From: Ensifer sp. Root278
GTDB taxonomy: Bacteria; Pseudomonadota; Alphaproteobacteria; Rhizobiales; Rhizobiaceae
Assembly: GCF_001429285.1 (NCBI RefSeq)
Contig: NZ_LMJJ01000023.1
Location: forward strand, 133,041-197,040
DNA: 64,000 nt
Reading direction: 5' to 3'
Position 1 is the stretch's first letter; every line of letters starts with the position of its first letter. Both the position numbers and the translations under genes were made by a program. Positions 38,139-46,169 of the stretch are shown here, one piece after another. The notes below the pieces were generated by a model. That model did not search any database, was not told the origin of the DNA, and saw only the letters and a program-made list of their open reading frames with translations.

Positions 38139-39344
38139 TCACCCTCTTTCGTTCGGTGTGTTCGCGACAGTCTCGGGCGACAGACCCACCAAGGCAGCAT
38201 AACGCTCGGGATCCGTGGCCCCCTCGGTATTCATGACGAAGACGCGCGACTGTGCGGTCAATCCGAGCGCTTCCCGCAACGCCGGATCTCGGGCAACCGC
38301 CAGAAGCCCGGCCAGCCCGACGCCACCGCTCTCACCGGCGACGATCGCCGGGTCAGCCCCCTTCGGGCGCGCGAGCCGGTTCATGACCGAAACGGCGTCC
38401 TCATCATCGACGGTCATGAAGGCATCGGCCACGCGGGACAGGATACGCCAGGCGACGAGCGACGGCTCGTAGCATTCGAGCATCGCCATGATGGTCGGCT
38501 CGCCATGTGGTACCTTGACGGTTTGCCCCGCCTTGGCGCTTTCGTAGAGGCAGGCGGCCCGTGCGGGATCGACGACGACGAAACGCGGTCTCTCCGCTCC
38601 ATAGCGCAACGCCAGATGTCCCGCGGTGGCGGCGGCAATGCCACCGACGCCTGCCTGCACGAAGACATGGGTCGGCGGCTCTTCCATCTGCCGCAACGCC
38701 TCGCTGAGCAGCGCCGTGTAGCCCTGCATCACCAGGCCGGGAATGTATTCGTAGCCGGGCCAGGATGTGTCGGAAACCACCGTCCAGCCATTCTCGTCGC
38801 AGACCCGCGCCGCCTCGCGGACAGAATCGTCATAGGTGCCGGCCACCCGAACGATCTCGGCGCCATAGTGAGCGATCGCCTCGATGCGTTTCTCGCTGAC
38901 GCCCGCATGCACGAAGATCACCGATCTCGCACCAACGAGCCGGGCGCCCATTGCGACGGACCGGCCATGATTGCCATCGGTGGCGCAGCCGAAGGTCATC
39001 GCCCCGGCAATCGCCCGGACCTCGGGCTGATCGAGGTCATCGAGATCGAGGCTGCGCCCGAGACGCCGTTCCGCCTCTTCGATCACCAGACGGATCACAG
39101 CATAGGAGCCGCCGAGCGCCTTGAAACTTCCAAGGCCCAGGCGATGGCCTTCGTCCTTGACGAAGATGCACGCAACACCGATCTCGCTGGCCAAGGCAGG
39201 CAAGGCATGAAGCGGTGTCGGCCGATGATCGGGGCGCCGGGCAAGCTGCCGCTCGACATTTGCTGCGGCCGCGAGCGACAGCATGTCCTCATCCTCGGGC
39301 AGCAGGTGATGGCCGAAATCGGCATGGGTGTTGGCAAGGAACAT
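38139..39344 (-). CDS. dpaL: 2,3-diaminopropionate ammonia-lyase
   Basis: A 401-residue fold-type II PLP enzyme that converts 2,3-diaminopropionate into pyruvate and two ammonia. PLP is bound by Lys75 in 'LGLGSFKALGGSYA'. Other family blocks are 'FGCATDGNHGRSVAMGARL', 'VQAGVGGIAAATAGHL' and 'GESGGVGLAGL'. It is the first gene of a three-gene operon, divergent from an Lrp/AsnC regulator. Diaminopropionate occurs in non-ribosomal peptides and as a breakdown product of the grass-pea toxin ODAP. Confidence 0.95.
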   Translation of the reverse strand: MFLANTHADFGHHLLPEDEDMLSLAAAANVERQLARRPDHRPTPLHALPALASEIGVACIFVKDEGHRLGLGSFKALGGSYAVIRLVIEEAERRLGRSLDLDDLDQPEVRAIAGAMTFGCATDGNHGRSVAMGARLVGARSVIFVHAGVSEKRIEAIAHYGAEIVRVAGTYDDSVREAARVCDENGWTVVSDTSWPGYEYIPGLVMQGYTALLSEALRQMEEPPTHVFVQAGVGGIAAATAGHLALRYGAERPRFVVVDPARAACLYESAKAGQTVKVPHGEPTIMAMLECYEPSLVAWRILSRVADAFMTVDDEDAVSVMNRLARPKGADPAIVAGESGGVGLAGLLAVARDPALREALGLTAQSRVFVMNTEGATDPERYAALVGLSPETVANTPNERG

Positions 39345-39366
39345 GGTGCAATCTCCGTAGACCAGC

Positions 39367-39379
39367 GAAAATCTATTTC
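39367..39379. promoter_or_regulatory. Candidate Lrp/AsnC site upstream of dpaL
   Basis: GAAA-ATCTA-TTTC, a short inverted repeat 23 bp upstream of dpaL, in the 159-bp region shared with the divergent Lrp/AsnC gene. Lrp-type sites are degenerate and this call rests on symmetry and position only. Confidence 0.35.
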
Positions 39380-39503
39380 ATCGCGGGCGAGAAATGCGCT
39401 CTAAATGATCACCGCTGATGCAAGTTTGTAAAGCAGATCAGGTATGCCGACGCATGGCATTCCGCTCACAACCGCTCTGAACGCATGAACCGATAGGCAC
39501 CGG

Positions 39504-39986
39504 ATGGCCCCTTCGAAAAAACCCCAGGTCGAACTGGATCGTTTCGACCTCGCGATCCTCGCCATTCTGCAGAAGGACAACACGACGCCGCAGCGCCAGA
39601 TCGGCGAAGCGGTCAATCTATCCGCTCCGGCCGTTCAGCGGCGGATCAAGCGCATGGAGGAAACCGGCGTCATCCGCGCCAATGTCGCGCTGATCGATCC
39701 GGTCAGCGTCAACCAGGCGCTGACGATCCTGGTAGAGGTGGAGGTCGAGAGCGAGCAGATCGCCCTGCTCGACGCGGCGAAGGTGGCATTCACCGCCGCG
39801 CCCGAGGTGCAGCAATGCTACTACGTGACCGGCGATGTCGATTTCATGCTCGTCGTCATCGTGCCGACGATGGCCGACTACGAGGCCTTTACGCGGCGAA
39901 TGTTCTTCGGCAATGCCAATATCAGGCGGTTCCGCACCTTCGTGACGATGGACCCGGTCAAGGTCGGCCTGTCGGTGCCGATTTAG
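39504..39986 (+). CDS. Lrp/AsnC-family transcriptional regulator
   Basis: A 160-residue regulator with an N-terminal winged helix (LDRFDLAILAILQKDNTTPQ...AVNLSAPAVQRRIKRMEE) and a RAM/ActR ligand-binding domain (from about residue 70; 'VTGDVDFMLVVIVP'). Such proteins respond to amino acids and act as octamers. It is divergent from the dpaL operon, whose pathway uses an amino acid, so it most likely regulates that operon, with diaminopropionate or a related amino acid as ligand. Confidence 0.93.
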   Translation: MAPSKKPQVELDRFDLAILAILQKDNTTPQRQIGEAVNLSAPAVQRRIKRMEETGVIRANVALIDPVSVNQALTILVEVEVESEQIALLDAAKVAFTAAPEVQQCYYVTGDVDFMLVVIVPTMADYEAFTRRMFFGNANIRRFRTFVTMDPVKVGLSVPI

Positions 39987-40033
39987 AGTGGTGCCACTAA
40001 CAGTCGCCGTTCGAATGGCGTTGTTCCACCCCC

Positions 40034-40270
40034 CTATTTCGAGCCCGTGAGCGCCTTTTTCTCCGCTTCCGCATCTAGCGGCTGGCCGGCGCCGATCGAT
40101 GTCAGAAAGGCGTCGACGGTTTCGAGCGACGAGGCGGGCGCATATCCGTCTCCGCCTTCGGGCCTGGCGACGGACGCAGCCGAAATCGACGAGACTTGAG
40201 CGAGATCAATGCCAGGATACCTGGTCGGCGGAGACTGGCGGTTGGACGATCTCTTTAGAAGAGGAGAGCC
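40034..40270 (-). pseudogene. Possible 3' remnant of a lost gene
   Basis: A 78-codon open frame on the minus strand ends TVDAFLTSIGAGQPLDAEAE then KKALTGSK and a TAG. It looks like the amphipathic C-terminus of a soluble protein, but has no ATG, GTG or TTG codon in frame and is preceded by a stop at 40271-40273. The upstream part overlaps a FixK-type box. It may be the end of a gene removed when the neighbouring gene was inserted; chance coding is the alternative. Confidence 0.35.
40196..40209 (+). promoter_or_regulatory. FixK/FNR-type box upstream of the PPOX-fold gene
   Basis: TTGAGCGAGATCAA matches the TTGA-N6-TCAA anaerobox. Its centre is 70 bp before the start at 40273; activation from -41.5 would place the transcript start near 40244 with a 29-nt leader. 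Confidence 0.75.
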
Positions 40271-40272
40271 TC

Positions 40273-40722
40273 ATGTTGATCAGAGAAATGACGCGACAGG
40301 AATGTCTCGACCTTGTCGCTGAGAACCATATCGCCCGCCTGGGCTGTACCCGAGATGGCCAGCCCTATATCGTTCCCATCCAATATGCTTTGGCCGCCAA
40401 CCGGCTCTACAGCTTTTCGATGCCCGGGCAGAAGATAGACTGGATGCGCGCCAATCCGCGTGTCTGCGTACAGGTCGACACGGCAACGGATCGGCAGAAT
40501 TGGCGAAGCGTCGTCATCCACGGCCGCTACCAGGAACTGCCGGACACCAAGCAATGGCACCGCGAGCGCATGAATGCCTGGTCGCTTCTCGAACAGCGCA
40601 TCAACTGGTGGGAACCGGGTGGCCTGAAGCCCGGTGAACAGCCGGTTGCAGGCGCATCGCCGCATCTCTTTTTCGAAATCGAGATCGACGATGTGACCGG
40701 ACGTGCCGCCTCTGCCGGCTAA
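40273..40722 (+). CDS. Pyridoxamine 5'-phosphate oxidase-fold flavin-binding protein
   Basis: A 149-residue split-barrel protein. 'LVAENHIARLGCTRDGQPYIVPIQYA' and 'YSFSMPGQKIDWMRANPRVCVQVDT' are typical of the Pfam group Pyridox_ox_2, whose members bind FMN, F420 or haem and often reduce small molecules. The start is the ATG at 40273, after AGAGGAGAG; upstream frame is noncoding. The gene carries a FixK-type box and is convergent with the universal stress gene, which carries another. In rhizobia both families are common members of the low-oxygen (FixK) regulon. The physiological substrate is unknown. Confidence 0.85.
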   Translation: MLIREMTRQECLDLVAENHIARLGCTRDGQPYIVPIQYALAANRLYSFSMPGQKIDWMRANPRVCVQVDTATDRQNWRSVVIHGRYQELPDTKQWHRERMNAWSLLEQRINWWEPGGLKPGEQPVAGASPHLFFEIEIDDVTGRAASAG

Positions 40723-40772
40723 CGATTGTCGGCGCGCAGGCAAATGCTGCGCGCCGTTCCGGGCGCTGCCGG

Positions 40773-41609
40773 TCAATGCGCCATGAGCACGGGGACCACG
40801 GCGTTTTCGAGCATCGAACGGGTAACGCCGCCAAAGACGCGTTCACGCATCCTGGAGTGCCCATAGGCACCCATGACGATCAGGTCGGCCGCAACATCCG
40901 ACGCAAACCGATTGATCACGTCGTCAACCGGATGTCCGCCGCTCGGCAGTCTCTCGACGGAGACGGAAACGCCGTGCCGCGCGAGATAGCCGGCGATATC
41001 GGCGCCCGGTTCCTCACCGTTCTTGCCATAGGCGGAACGGGGGTCGACCATCGTGACGTAGACGGTCTCGGCTCCGATCAGCAGATCGAGCGCTTCACGC
41101 ACCGCGCGCGCGGCTTCCAGCCTGGAGTTCCAGGCGAGTACCACGGTCTTCGGATCAAGCCGCACGGCCTTGCCCCTGGGCATGATGAGGACTGGGCGCG
41201 CTGAGCTGAACAACGTCCCGTCGATGGTGCGGGAGCGCAGTTCCGGGTCCAGCATCAGGCCATCACCGACCAGCGTCAGGTCGGCGTAACGCGCACGCTC
41301 GCCGATCTCGTCATCGGCCCAGGCGACCTCGGTATATTTCGTCTCGACGCCGAACGAGATGCCTTCCTTGGTGAGAACATCAACAGCTTTTTCCGCACAG
41401 GATTCGAGTTTGTCGACGTCACGCTGCCGCTCGTTCAGCCAATCAATGGAGATGGCGGCGGCATAATCGCCGATCGGCGGTGAGGCGGCGAGCTTGACGA
41501 TCAACAGGGAGAGGTGGGCGTTTGCGGAAGCACAGACCTGTGCTGCCGAACGCAGATGCTCCACGGAATGATCGACACCAACGACGGCGAGAATGGTCTT
41601 GTATGTCAT
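40773..41609 (-). CDS. Tandem-domain universal stress protein
   Basis: A 278-residue protein with two UspA domains, a duplication of the usual 140-residue unit. The second ends with the nucleotide-binding type loop 'LIVMGAYGHSRMRERVFGG' followed by 'TRSMLENAVVPVLMAH'. The first keeps a partial motif ('TLVGDGLMLDPELRSRTIDG'). A FixK-type box lies 67 bp upstream. Such Usp proteins are induced on oxygen limitation or growth arrest and probably bind ATP. Confidence 0.92.
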   Translation of the reverse strand: MTYKTILAVVGVDHSVEHLRSAAQVCASANAHLSLLIVKLAASPPIGDYAAAISIDWLNERQRDVDKLESCAEKAVDVLTKEGISFGVETKYTEVAWADDEIGERARYADLTLVGDGLMLDPELRSRTIDGTLFSSARPVLIMPRGKAVRLDPKTVVLAWNSRLEAARAVREALDLLIGAETVYVTMVDPRSAYGKNGEEPGADIAGYLARHGVSVSVERLPSGGHPVDDVINRFASDVAADLIVMGAYGHSRMRERVFGGVTRSMLENAVVPVLMAH

Positions 41610-41675
41610 CGGGTTTTCTCCTGGCGACCAGATTTGGGGTCAGCATCAGCGTAGGTAGAAGCCCGTGCGGCGGCA

Positions 41676-41689
41676 TTGATCCCCGTCAA
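41676..41689 (-). promoter_or_regulatory. FixK/FNR-type box upstream of the universal stress gene
   Basis: TTGATCCCCGTCAA matches TTGA-N6-TCAA. The centre is about 73 bp before the start at 41609, giving a predicted transcript start near 41641 and a leader of about 32 nt: nearly the same geometry as for the PPOX-fold gene. Confidence 0.8.
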
Positions 41690-41878
41690 CAAAGATCGCG
41701 GACATGGGCGTATAATTCCGAAAGAGTTTTGCCCTCACGCAGCCGCAGTCTTTCGCGGCGGCGAGAACAGGTGGGATGGGCGCATAGCGCCGCCGATGAA
41801 CTGCACGACCCAGAACGTGGCCCCGTCGTCTCGACACCTCTACGTTTGGTGATGGAGTTCGGGGAGGAAAGGCGGTCG

Positions 41879-43123
41879 TCAGGCACTTCGGCGCGCGACG
41901 ACCGGCACGTAGTGCTCGAGCTCCGGTGCCGGGAACTTGAGCGTCGCGTTGATTTCCGCCGAGCGGTAGAGGCCCATCAGCATCTCGACGACGGCGAGCC
42001 CGTCCTCGAAGGTTTCGAGCGGCTTCTCGCCCTTGCGGAAGCACTCGACCATGTGGCGGTTCTCATCGGTATAGCCATAGACACCGGCTTCGTCCTCAAG
42101 CACCGGCATCAGACCCTGCTCGGCGTTCTGCTTCTCGACAAGATCCTCGCCTTCGGAGCCCTTCACCTCGCGCGACATGAAGATCTTCAGGCCCGTGCTC
42201 AGCGAATTGTATTCGAGCGCATATTCCGGCCCGAGCAGTTCAAGCTGGATGCGCAGCCCGGCGCCGACATAGGCCCAGGAGGTGGTCGCCTCGATCATCA
42301 GTTCGTTACCGTCCTGGTCTTCGAGCGTCACCGTGGCGCGGGCAAAATCTTCCGACGGCCGGTTGCGGTAGTCCACTTCGTTGCCGAAGCGCTTGCGCAA
42401 TTGTTCGGCATAATTGGGTCGCGTCCATTTGAGGTTGGCGACGGTGCCGTTGACAGCCTTGATTTTCAGTGAGTTGCGCGGTGCGCCGGGCGCCGTGAGC
42501 AAGTAGCGCGCCACCTCGACGCTGTGGCACATCATGTCGGAGAGCACGCCGCCGCCCTGCTTGTCGCCCTGCCAGAACCAGGGCTCGTGCGGGCCGGAAT
42601 GTTCCTCCGCGGCGCGCGCCAGATAGGGGCGACCAGTGGTCGAGACGGCGCGCCGCCAGATGATCTCCTTGCCGCGCAGCACCGGCGTGCAGAACACCTG
42701 GTTTTCAAGATAGCCGTGATTGAGGCCGGCGTCCTCGGCAAGCGATAGCATCTCTCGCGCCTCGGCAATGGTGCGGGCAAGCGGCTTCTCGCAGGCGACG
42801 GCAAACACCGTGCTGCGGCCATCCTTGACCGCCTTGTGGAGAGTACGCATGACGTCGAGGCGGGTGTAATTGGGCGAGAGAATCCAGATCGCGTCGACAT
42901 CATCGGCGGTCAGCAGCGCCTCCAGGCTCCCATGGGTGCGGCAGGTGCCAAGACCAAGTGCGGCGACCTCCTTGGCAAATTTCTCCCGGTTTTCGGGCTT
43001 GCGGCTGAAGACGCCGGTCACCTCGACATTGCGCACACCGATCATCGATTTCAGATGGAAATGGGCGATGAAGCCCGATCCGACGAAACCCACACGCAGC
43101 GTCTGCTTCGGTAGCTGTGTCAT
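41879..43123 (-). CDS. Gfo/Idh/MocA-family oxidoreductase
   Basis: A 414-residue NAD(P)-dependent sugar or cyclitol dehydrogenase. The Rossmann motif is FVGSGFIAHFHL; 'ACEKPLARTIAEAREML' is the family's EKP motif with the catalytic Lys. It lies 84 bp downstream of the LacI gene of the ribose-type ABC operon and on the same strand, so it probably oxidises the imported sugar. The substrate is not readable. Confidence 0.92.
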   Translation of the reverse strand: MTQLPKQTLRVGFVGSGFIAHFHLKSMIGVRNVEVTGVFSRKPENREKFAKEVAALGLGTCRTHGSLEALLTADDVDAIWILSPNYTRLDVMRTLHKAVKDGRSTVFAVACEKPLARTIAEAREMLSLAEDAGLNHGYLENQVFCTPVLRGKEIIWRRAVSTTGRPYLARAAEEHSGPHEPWFWQGDKQGGGVLSDMMCHSVEVARYLLTAPGAPRNSLKIKAVNGTVANLKWTRPNYAEQLRKRFGNEVDYRNRPSEDFARATVTLEDQDGNELMIEATTSWAYVGAGLRIQLELLGPEYALEYNSLSTGLKIFMSREVKGSEGEDLVEKQNAEQGLMPVLEDEAGVYGYTDENRHMVECFRKGEKPLETFEDGLAVVEMLMGLYRSAEINATLKFPAPELEHYVPVVARRSA

Positions 43124-43207
43124 TCTGTTCTCCCGGGTTGTCGTTTTTCTGAAGTCGGCGCGGGATGCGGGCGGAATACCGCCCTCACTTTCCTCATCCC
43201 GCTCTGG

Positions 43208-44227
43208 TCATTTCTTCGGCGGCGCGGTGCTGCCGCGAATGTTGAGGGCGGTCGGCAGCACGACGGCCGGTGCAGCGGCAACATCGTCGCCGGACAGGAT
43301 ATCGAGAAGCAGCGACATCGCCGTGCGGCCGATATCGGCGCGCGGCTGGCTGACCGTCGTCAGCGGCGGATAGAAGGCCTTGCTCAGATAGAGATCGTCG
43401 AAGCCGACGACCGAGACGTCGCCCGGAACATCGCAGCCGAGCCGTCGCAAGGCGTGGATCGCGCCATAGGCCATCTCGTCGTTGGCGGCAAAGATCGCCG
43501 TCGGTGGCTCCGGCAGGGCGAAGAGTTCGGCGACGCAGGCCTCTCCGCTTTCGAGCAGGTAGTCGCCGCGCACCTCGTAACCCTCAGGGATCGGCAGACC
43601 GGCGGCTGCCATCGCGGCCCGGTAACCGTCACGCCGGTGCATCGCCATCACCTCCGGCAATGGGCCGGCGACATGGGCGATGCGGCGATGCCCGAGTGCA
43701 ATCAAATGCTCAACCGCCGAACGCGCCGCGGCAGAGTTGTCGATCTGCACATGCGGAAAGCCTGCAGTTTCGATCATTTCGAGCGCCACGACGATGGGAA
43801 GGTGAGAAACCGCAGCGCTTTCGCCCGGCTGCGGCTCCGGCAGCTTGCCGGTCATCAGGATCATGCCGTCGGCATGGCCATCGCGCAGCATGTTGAAGTA
43901 TTCGACCTCGCGATCCGGATCATTCTCGGTATTGCCCATGAGAACGGCGTACCCGGCCGCCCGGGCCGTCGCCTCCACGCCCTTGAGGATCTCGAGATAG
44001 AAGGGGTTGCCAACATCTCGCACGACGAGCAGCACCGACATCGACCGGCGTGTCCTCAGGTTTCTTGCGCTGACGTTCGGCCGGTAGTTCAACTCGCGCG
44101 CAAGCTCGTGGATGCGCTTGCGCGTCTCGTCGGTCACCAGGCTGGAGCCGCTGAGCGCGCGGGAAACGGTCGCGACCGAGACTCCGGCCCTCTCCGCAAT
44201 GTCCTTGATTTTCGGCCGCTCGCTCAT
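43208..44227 (-). CDS. LacI-family transcriptional regulator of the ribose-type operon
   Basis: A 339-residue LacI/GalR regulator with the HTH at the N-terminus (IKDIAERAGVSVATVSRALS), hinge 'NVSARNLRTRRS' and effector domain. Its ATG at 44227 overlaps the preceding permease stop in an ATGA, so it is encoded within the operon it should control. A matching palindrome lies upstream of the binding-protein gene (48902-48915). The longer open frame through the permease region is not used. Confidence 0.94.
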   Translation of the reverse strand: MSERPKIKDIAERAGVSVATVSRALSGSSLVTDETRKRIHELARELNYRPNVSARNLRTRRSMSVLLVVRDVGNPFYLEILKGVEATARAAGYAVLMGNTENDPDREVEYFNMLRDGHADGMILMTGKLPEPQPGESAAVSHLPIVVALEMIETAGFPHVQIDNSAAARSAVEHLIALGHRRIAHVAGPLPEVMAMHRRDGYRAAMAAAGLPIPEGYEVRGDYLLESGEACVAELFALPEPPTAIFAANDEMAYGAIHALRRLGCDVPGDVSVVGFDDLYLSKAFYPPLTTVSQPRADIGRTAMSLLLDILSGDDVAAAPAVVLPTALNIRGSTAPPKK

Positions 44228-45180
44228 GCCCGCATCGCCCGCCCACGGCCGTAGAACAACATCAGGAGCAGCAGCGTCGCGCCAAACACCATCTGGCGGC
44301 CGGATTCGTCGATATTGACCGTCGTCAGGATGCCCTGGAGGATGACGAGCAGCAGGGCGCCCGCCATGGTGCCGGTGTAGCCGCCCTTGCCGCCGGCAAG
44401 CGAGGTGCCGCCGAAGACGACCGCGATGATCGAGGAGAGCATGTATTGCTCTCCGACATTGGCGAAGGACGAGCCGGAATAGCCGAGCAGGCAGAGCCCG
44501 GCGATCGCAGCGAACATGCCCGAAATCATGAACAGACCGACGCGCATGAGGCGGACCGGGACGCCGGTCATATAGGCCGCATGTTCGTTCGAGCCGATCG
44601 CATAGATGCGGTGGCCGAAGACGGTGCGGTTCAACATGAAGGCCATCAACAGGCCGATCGCGATCCAGAGCCAGATGATGCCGGGAATGCCGAGCGCGAA
44701 GGGTTGCGTGACGAAGGCCGAAAGCCCCGGCGCGGCCCGACCCGAAGGGATACCCTGGCGGATGACGACGAGCAGGCCCTGCAGCACGCCGAGCATGCCA
44801 AGCGTCATGACCAGCGGCGGTATGCGCAAAAGCGTCACGCCGAGACCGTTCAAGAAGCCGAAGAACGCGCCGGCCGCCAGGCAGGCCAGCACCGCCGGCA
44901 GGATACCGCCATCGGCGCCGTTCATGACGTTGCCGGCGATGATCGCCGACAAGGAGACGATACCGCCGACGGAGAGGTCGATGCCCTCGCGGCCACCGAG
45001 AATGACGACGTTCTGGCCGGCGGCGACGATGCCGAGCAGCGAGGCGACGATCAGGAGACGCAGGATCTGGTCGGCCGAGGCGAAGCCGGGCGAAAGGCTT
45101 TGACCGAGATAAAGCAGCGCGACGATGAGGATCAGCGCAACGACCAATGGCTGTTTGAAGAAGGTGGTAACCGCAGTCAT
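44224..45180 (-). CDS. Ribose-type ABC transporter permease 2 (RbsC-like)
   Basis: A 318-residue inner-membrane permease of the CUT2 family with 8-10 hydrophobic segments. The CUT2 coupling stretch is the 'NVVILGGREGIDLSVGGIVSLSAII' segment. It overlaps the other permease by an ATGA (45177-45180). CUT2 importers often have two different permeases of this type. Confidence 0.93.
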   Translation of the reverse strand: MTAVTTFFKQPLVVALILIVALLYLGQSLSPGFASADQILRLLIVASLLGIVAAGQNVVILGGREGIDLSVGGIVSLSAIIAGNVMNGADGGILPAVLACLAAGAFFGFLNGLGVTLLRIPPLVMTLGMLGVLQGLLVVIRQGIPSGRAAPGLSAFVTQPFALGIPGIIWLWIAIGLLMAFMLNRTVFGHRIYAIGSNEHAAYMTGVPVRLMRVGLFMISGMFAAIAGLCLLGYSGSSFANVGEQYMLSSIIAVVFGGTSLAGGKGGYTGTMAGALLLVILQGILTTVNIDESGRQMVFGATLLLLMLFYGRGRAMRA

Positions 45181-46169
45181 ACGCGTGCCCTCCGGCCGGC
45201 AAGCACGCCGGCCATCAACACCAGGAGAATGGCAAGGCCCTGGACGAAGTTCTGCCATTCCGAAGGCGTGCCCATGAAGAAGACCAGCGAGTTGACGAGG
45301 CCGATCGTCAGAGCGCCGAGCAGCGAACCAACCACCGTCGTCCAGCCGCCGGCGAGCGCACTGCCGCCGAGCACGACCGCCGCGACGCTGTAGAGCGTCA
45401 TCTTGCCGCCGACGAGCGGATCGCCGCTGGCCGTATCGCCGGTCAGGCAGAAGGCCGCGAGCGCCGAGAAGAGGCCGCTGAGCAGGTAGCCCCTAATGCG
45501 GACAGCCACGACCGGCAGCCCCGTCTGATAGGCGGCCTGCTGGTCATCGCCGACGGCCAGCAGTTCGGTCACGATACGGGTGCGCGACAGGAGATAGAGC
45601 AGCACGGCGAGAGCCGCGAGCACGTAGAAGACGAAAGGCAGGCCGAGCAGGCGTCCGCCATAGGTGTGCCAGAAGAGCGCCGGCGCCGGCGTACCGGCGA
45701 CCGGCATGACGTAGAGCGCCAGGCCGATGAAGAAGATGCTGGTGGCGAAGGTGGCGACGATCGCCTGCAGGCGAAGGGCTGCGACGACGAGGCCGTTGAC
45801 CAGGCCGCAGGCAAGGCCGATCAAGACGCCGAGCGCAAGCGCGAGCAGCACCGCACCGGCACCGCCGCCCCAGCGCTCCATCAAGACGACGATCGCCACG
45901 TTGACCAGCGACAGCGTCGCGCCGGCCGAGAGGTCGATGTCTCCGGCGGACACCACATAGGTTTGGGCGATCGCCAGCATGATCAGCGCCATATAGGTGC
46001 TGAGAAGTCCAGTCAGCGATCGAAAACTCAGGCTATTCGGAGAGAAGAGGCCGTTGAGCGCCAGTAGTGCAACAACGATCACAAGCGCCGGCAGGAAGGG
46101 GTAGCGCTCCAGCCAGGAACGGAGGCCGCCCGCCCCGGAAGTTCGCATGTCGGTCGTTGTCGATGTCAT
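45177..46169 (-). CDS. Ribose-type ABC transporter permease 1 (RbsC-like)
   Basis: A 330-residue CUT2 permease with 'TYVVSAGDIDLSAGATLSLVNVAI' in the family's conserved region. The start is the ATG at 46169, which overlaps the ATPase stop by one base; a GTG at 46172 would also overlap it and is the alternative. It forms the channel with the 318-residue permease. Confidence 0.92.
   Translation of the reverse strand: MTSTTTDMRTSGAGGLRSWLERYPFLPALVIVVALLALNGLFSPNSLSFRSLTGLLSTYMALIMLAIAQTYVVSAGDIDLSAGATLSLVNVAIVVLMERWGGGAGAVLLALALGVLIGLACGLVNGLVVAALRLQAIVATFATSIFFIGLALYVMPVAGTPAPALFWHTYGGRLLGLPFVFYVLAALAVLLYLLSRTRIVTELLAVGDDQQAAYQTGLPVVAVRIRGYLLSGLFSALAAFCLTGDTASGDPLVGGKMTLYSVAAVVLGGSALAGGWTTVVGSLLGALTIGLVNSLVFFMGTPSEWQNFVQGLAILLVLMAGVLAGRRARV

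Noticed and set aside
36924-39404. 826-codon open frame on the plus strand opposite the dpaL operon
   Set aside because: The opposite strand encodes three clear enzymes with proper overlaps; this frame has low-complexity His/Arg-rich sequence and no family features.
43208-45202. A 664-residue fusion of a permease-like segment and the LacI regulator
   Set aside because: The N-terminal part is out of frame with the true permease; the regulator has its own ATG overlapping the permease stop.
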